From: CAYNWK01 sp964400875
Lineage (GTDB): Bacteria; Chloroflexota; Anaerolineae; Anaerolineales; UBA4823
Direction: 5' to 3'
Assembly: GCA_964400875.1 (NCBI GenBank)
Contig: CAYNWK010000223.1
Span: 1-6,293, forward strand
Length of the DNA: 6,293 nt
The notes beneath the pieces were generated by a model. The model had not been told where the DNA came from. It ran no database searches and saw only the letters and a program-made list of their open reading frames with translations. Of this stretch, positions 3,740 through 6,293 are shown piece after piece; positions within the stretch are counted from its first letter, which is position 1; each line of letters begins with the position of its first letter. Made by a program: the position numbers and the translations under genes.

Positions 3740-6293
3740 TTACTCCTTCCAAGGAACCACGGCATTCAATCGTGTGCCCACATTGGGATGGGTATCGATT
3801 TCGAGCCGGCCGCCCAAGAGCTCCAAGCGTTCACGCATGCCGACAATGCCCAGTCCCCTCAGATTGGGGAGTTCGCCCTGACGCAAGCTAAATCCCTGCC
3901 CATCGTCGGTGACGGAAAGCTGGATTTTATCATTCACGTAGCGCAGAACGACCTGTACCTGTTGGGCGCAGGCATGTTTGAGCGCGTTGGTCAGGGCTTC
4001 CTGAAGAACCCGATACAAACTGATCGAGATATCATCCGGCACCGAGGGAATCTGGGACCCCTGGTAGCAAACCGATAAGTGCGTTCTCTTCGCGAATTCA
4101 GCGCAGTAATCCTCCAATACCGGGTCCAGGCCGACCGCGTCGAGTTCGGGCGGGCGGAGCCCGTAAGCGAGTAAACGGATCCCCTCCATGGTTTCATCAG
4201 TCAGTTCCAGCGCGGCTCGAATATGATGATGCAGCGATTCCGCTTCGGGCGGCAAATCCTTTTGGACCATATCCAGGCTGATCTTGACGGCCATCAGCGC
4301 CTGGCCGGCCTCGTCGTGCAGCTCACGCGAGATCCGCCGGCGCTCCTCTTCTTGGGCAGTAAAGACCTGGCGGCTCAGGCCGCGCAGCTCACGGGAGGCA
4401 GTTTGGATCTGGTTTACCAGCCGGGTTTGTTGGATGGCTATTGCCAGCGAATTGGCCACTTCTTTGGCTAGCTGGATCCATCCTGAAGGGAACAAGCCGG
4501 GGCTGGTCGAGCCCAGGTTAAGCACGCCGACCAACGCCTCCTGAGTAATCAAGGGCACGCTGATATAAGATCTTAACCCGATGTTTTTCAGAGTCTGCAC
4601 GGTCGGATCGGGATTAACGATTCCCTCCGTATCCTCGACAGAAAATACCTGCCCCGCCGTCAAATTCTGGCGATCTCCGAAGATCGCCAGTGAGACTCTC
4701 GGCCCCACATGCAGATCCGGTGCATTGTAATAATAATCGTAGAGCACGGTGCCGTAAGAGTCGTCTTCATCAAAGATCACCACGCTGGCTCCAAAAAATG
4801 GCTCCAACGCCACCAGCCGGGTTAAAGCAGCCTGTGCGATGTCTGGCAAGGTGCGAGCTTGCAAGATAGCCTGGTCGATCTCTCGCAGCGTGCTCAAACG
4901 CTCAGCCTGAAAGCGCAGTTCTTTTTCGGCTAGCACACGGTTGGTGATGTCATCGGCGACCCCGACGACCCGGTAGACTACCCCCTCCGCATCGCGGATT
5001 GGGAAGCCGCGATCCCGGATCCAGCGAACAGAGCCATCCAGCTGGAGGATGCGGTATTCTAAATCATATTCACCACTTGCCAATCGATCTCGAGCAATCA
5101 ATGCCGTCACGCGATCGAGATCCTCGGGATGAATGGCTTCCAGCCACTTTTCAGGGCGTTTGTAGAGTTCCTCCGCTGGGCGCCCCCAGACTTGCTCATA
5201 GGCCGGGCTGACGTAGAGGATTTTTTGCCCGCCGGCATCGGTCATCCAGAAGACCTCCTGGATGTTTTCGGAAAGCTGCCGGAAGATGTTTTCGCTCTGC
5301 TTAAGCGCTGTTTCCGTTGATTTGCGTTCTTGGGCAGCTGCCAGCAAGTTGGAAATAGATTGCAAGAAATTGATGTCGTCGTGGGTGAAGGCTCGCTTTT
5401 TAGCGGTGTGGACACCCAAGATGCCAAAGGGCCGCTCCTGACCTGGGACGATCACGCTCGCGCCGCTGATCACCTGGTGCTCAGTCAGTAAAGGTGGGCC
5501 GTGAAAGCGCGTCTCAGTACGCAGATCTTCGACGATCACTGGTTCTTGTGAAAGTAGCGTATAACCCGCCTGGGAATTTCGCCGTGCGTCGATGCGGGTA
5601 TTGCCCACGTACCCATCCTTCCACCCAGCCCCGGCTTTCAACAGCAGCGTCTCTTCGCCGGGCAGGAGTTCCAAGATCTTGCAATAATCCACTTCCAGGG
5701 CGGCAGCCACCCGGTTTACGATCGCCGCCATCAGATCATTGAGATCGTTATCCGACAACGCCTGTTGACTTAATTCGGCCACGACGGCATGCATCTTCGC
5801 CCGCACACCGAGCTCTTTCTTTGCCCTGACCAGCTCGCTGATATCCTGGGAATAACCGATCATCCCCTTTAACTGTCCCTGGTCATCTTTCAACAAAGAT
5901 AGTGAGAGGTGAGCAATGAATTCATCGCCCTGGCGGTTAACCATCGTAACCTGGATTTCATGGGCACCCCTGCGCTTCAACGGCGCGATGACCTCTTCCT
6001 GCAAGAAATCGTGTTGATCCTCAGCGTAGAGGAAGGAGATGTGCCGGCCGATCGCCGCCGCCGAAGAATACCCGAACAACTTCTCAGCGCCCTTATTCCA
6101 GCCAGTCACGTAGCCGTCCAGGTCGGTGGAAACGACCGAGTCGTGGGTTTGATCAATGATCTGGGTTTGCAAGTGTGGAGCCTGTTCAGCTTGCTTTCGT
6201 TCCGAGACATCTTCTGCGAGGACCAGGATCAAGTCTGGCGGGACGTACACGTAATTAATCGCAAAATGACCCTGTTGCCCGGTCAGCCTGGAC
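3740..6293 (-). CDS. Multi-PAS/GAF sensor histidine kinase, NarL-type (HisKA_3), 5'-truncated by window edge
   Basis: The protein should autophosphorylate on histidine and pass the phosphate to the response regulator encoded immediately downstream. The frame stays open to the window end, so the N-terminus is missing; 850 residues are visible. Counting from the first whole codon (6292), I see the end of a PAS/PAC domain (1-35), a PAS domain (about 44-160, with GWNKGAEKLFGYS), a GAF domain (about 164-322), a PAS_3-like domain (about 332-458, with HPEDLDRV and RWIRDRGFPIRD), a second GAF domain (about 464-626), and then the kinase core. The H-box is RRRISRELHDEAGQ with H659. The HATPase_c domain shows N769 in EALTNALKHA, the G1 box DDGQGF (796-801) and the G2 box GLGIVGM (813-819). 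No membrane segment is visible, so the seen part is cytosolic. PAS and GAF domains usually sense redox state, light, gases or small ligands; the ligand cannot be told from sequence. The last codons carry the ribosome binding site of the next gene. Confidence 0.96.
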   Translation of the reverse strand, partial: SRLTGQQGHFAINYVYVPPDLILVLAEDVSERKQAEQAPHLQTQIIDQTHDSVVSTDLDGYVTGWNKGAEKLFGYSSAAAIGRHISFLYAEDQHDFLQEEVIAPLKRRGAHEIQVTMVNRQGDEFIAHLSLSLLKDDQGQLKGMIGYSQDISELVRAKKELGVRAKMHAVVAELSQQALSDNDLNDLMAAIVNRVAAALEVDYCKILELLPGEETLLLKAGAGWKDGYVGNTRIDARRNSQAGYTLLSQEPVIVEDLRTETRFHGPPLLTEHQVISGASVIVPGQERPFGILGVHTAKKRAFTHDDINFLQSISNLLAAAQERKSTETALKQSENIFRQLSENIQEVFWMTDAGGQKILYVSPAYEQVWGRPAEELYKRPEKWLEAIHPEDLDRVTALIARDRLASGEYDLEYRILQLDGSVRWIRDRGFPIRDAEGVVYRVVGVADDITNRVLAEKELRFQAERLSTLREIDQAILQARTLPDIAQAALTRLVALEPFFGASVVIFDEDDSYGTVLYDYYYNAPDLHVGPRVSLAIFGDRQNLTAGQVFSVEDTEGIVNPDPTVQTLKNIGLRSYISVPLITQEALVGVLNLGSTSPGLFPSGWIQLAKEVANSLAIAIQQTRLVNQIQTASRELRGLSRQVFTAQEEERRRISRELHDEAGQALMAVKISLDMVQKDLPPEAESLHHHIRAALELTDETMEGIRLLAYGLRPPELDAVGLDPVLEDYCAEFAKRTHLSVCYQGSQIPSVPDDISISLYRVLQEALTNALKHACAQQVQVVLRYVNDKIQLSVTDDGQGFSLRQGELPNLRGLGIVGMRERLELLGGRLEIDTHPNVGTRLNAVVPWKE
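3743..3750 (-). promoter_or_regulatory. Ribosome binding site deciding the NarL-type regulator start
   Basis: On the minus strand the motif GGAAGGAG forms part of the last sense codons of the kinase (W-K-E). It is followed by TAAGG and then ATG at 3737. The 5-nt spacing is good, and this favours the ATG at 3737 over the TTG at 3752. Confidence 0.85.

Noticed and set aside
3788..5742. Plus-strand and off-frame minus-strand open frames inside the PAS kinase
   Set aside because: All lie within an intact multi-domain kinase frame and show no independent domain or start signals.

Overview
All convincing genes in this window lie on the minus strand, so transcription runs from high to low coordinates. 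They are two adjacent blocks of two-component signalling genes. No RNA genes, insertion sequences, CRISPR arrays or metabolic genes are visible. Moderate GC, strong GGAGG-type ribosome binding sites, a soluble multi-PAS/GAF NarL-type kinase, and a membrane kinase with an H-box of the H-E-F-G-R-S-L type resemble what I recall from Chloroflexota (Anaerolineae-like) genomes. That assignment is an inference from style and has not been tested by a search.

Block 1 (6293 to about 3039) holds a large PAS/GAF sensor histidine kinase whose 5' end is cut off by the window edge. Two bases after its stop codon comes a NarL/FixJ-type response regulator, and then a clean intrinsic terminator. This looks like a complete cognate kinase/regulator pair in one transcript.

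Block 2 (about 3014 to 180) may start from its own candidate promoter. It encodes, in order, a receiver-only response regulator, a two-TM histidine kinase with an unusually small extracytoplasmic loop, an OmpR/PhoB-type response regulator, and the gutted remains of a second histidine kinase. The remnant starts at a TAATG overlap with the regulator's stop. It keeps only the N-terminal membrane segment and the last 30 or so residues of the ATPase domain, in a different frame. The ancestral layout was therefore probably kinase-regulator-kinase, with the second kinase lost by a large internal deletion.

The last 180 bases (1-179) contain no gene I can support. They hold a 7-bp inverted repeat and three CCTAA repeats at 10/11-bp spacing, which could be regulatory.

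Several longest-ORF starts are wrong. The NarL regulator should start at 3737, the receiver-only protein at 2898 and the membrane kinase at 2330, each judged from its ribosome binding site and domain start. I see no wholly new type of system. The most notable items are the deleted kinase, the receiver-only protein between the two systems, and the kinase that seems to lack a sensor domain.
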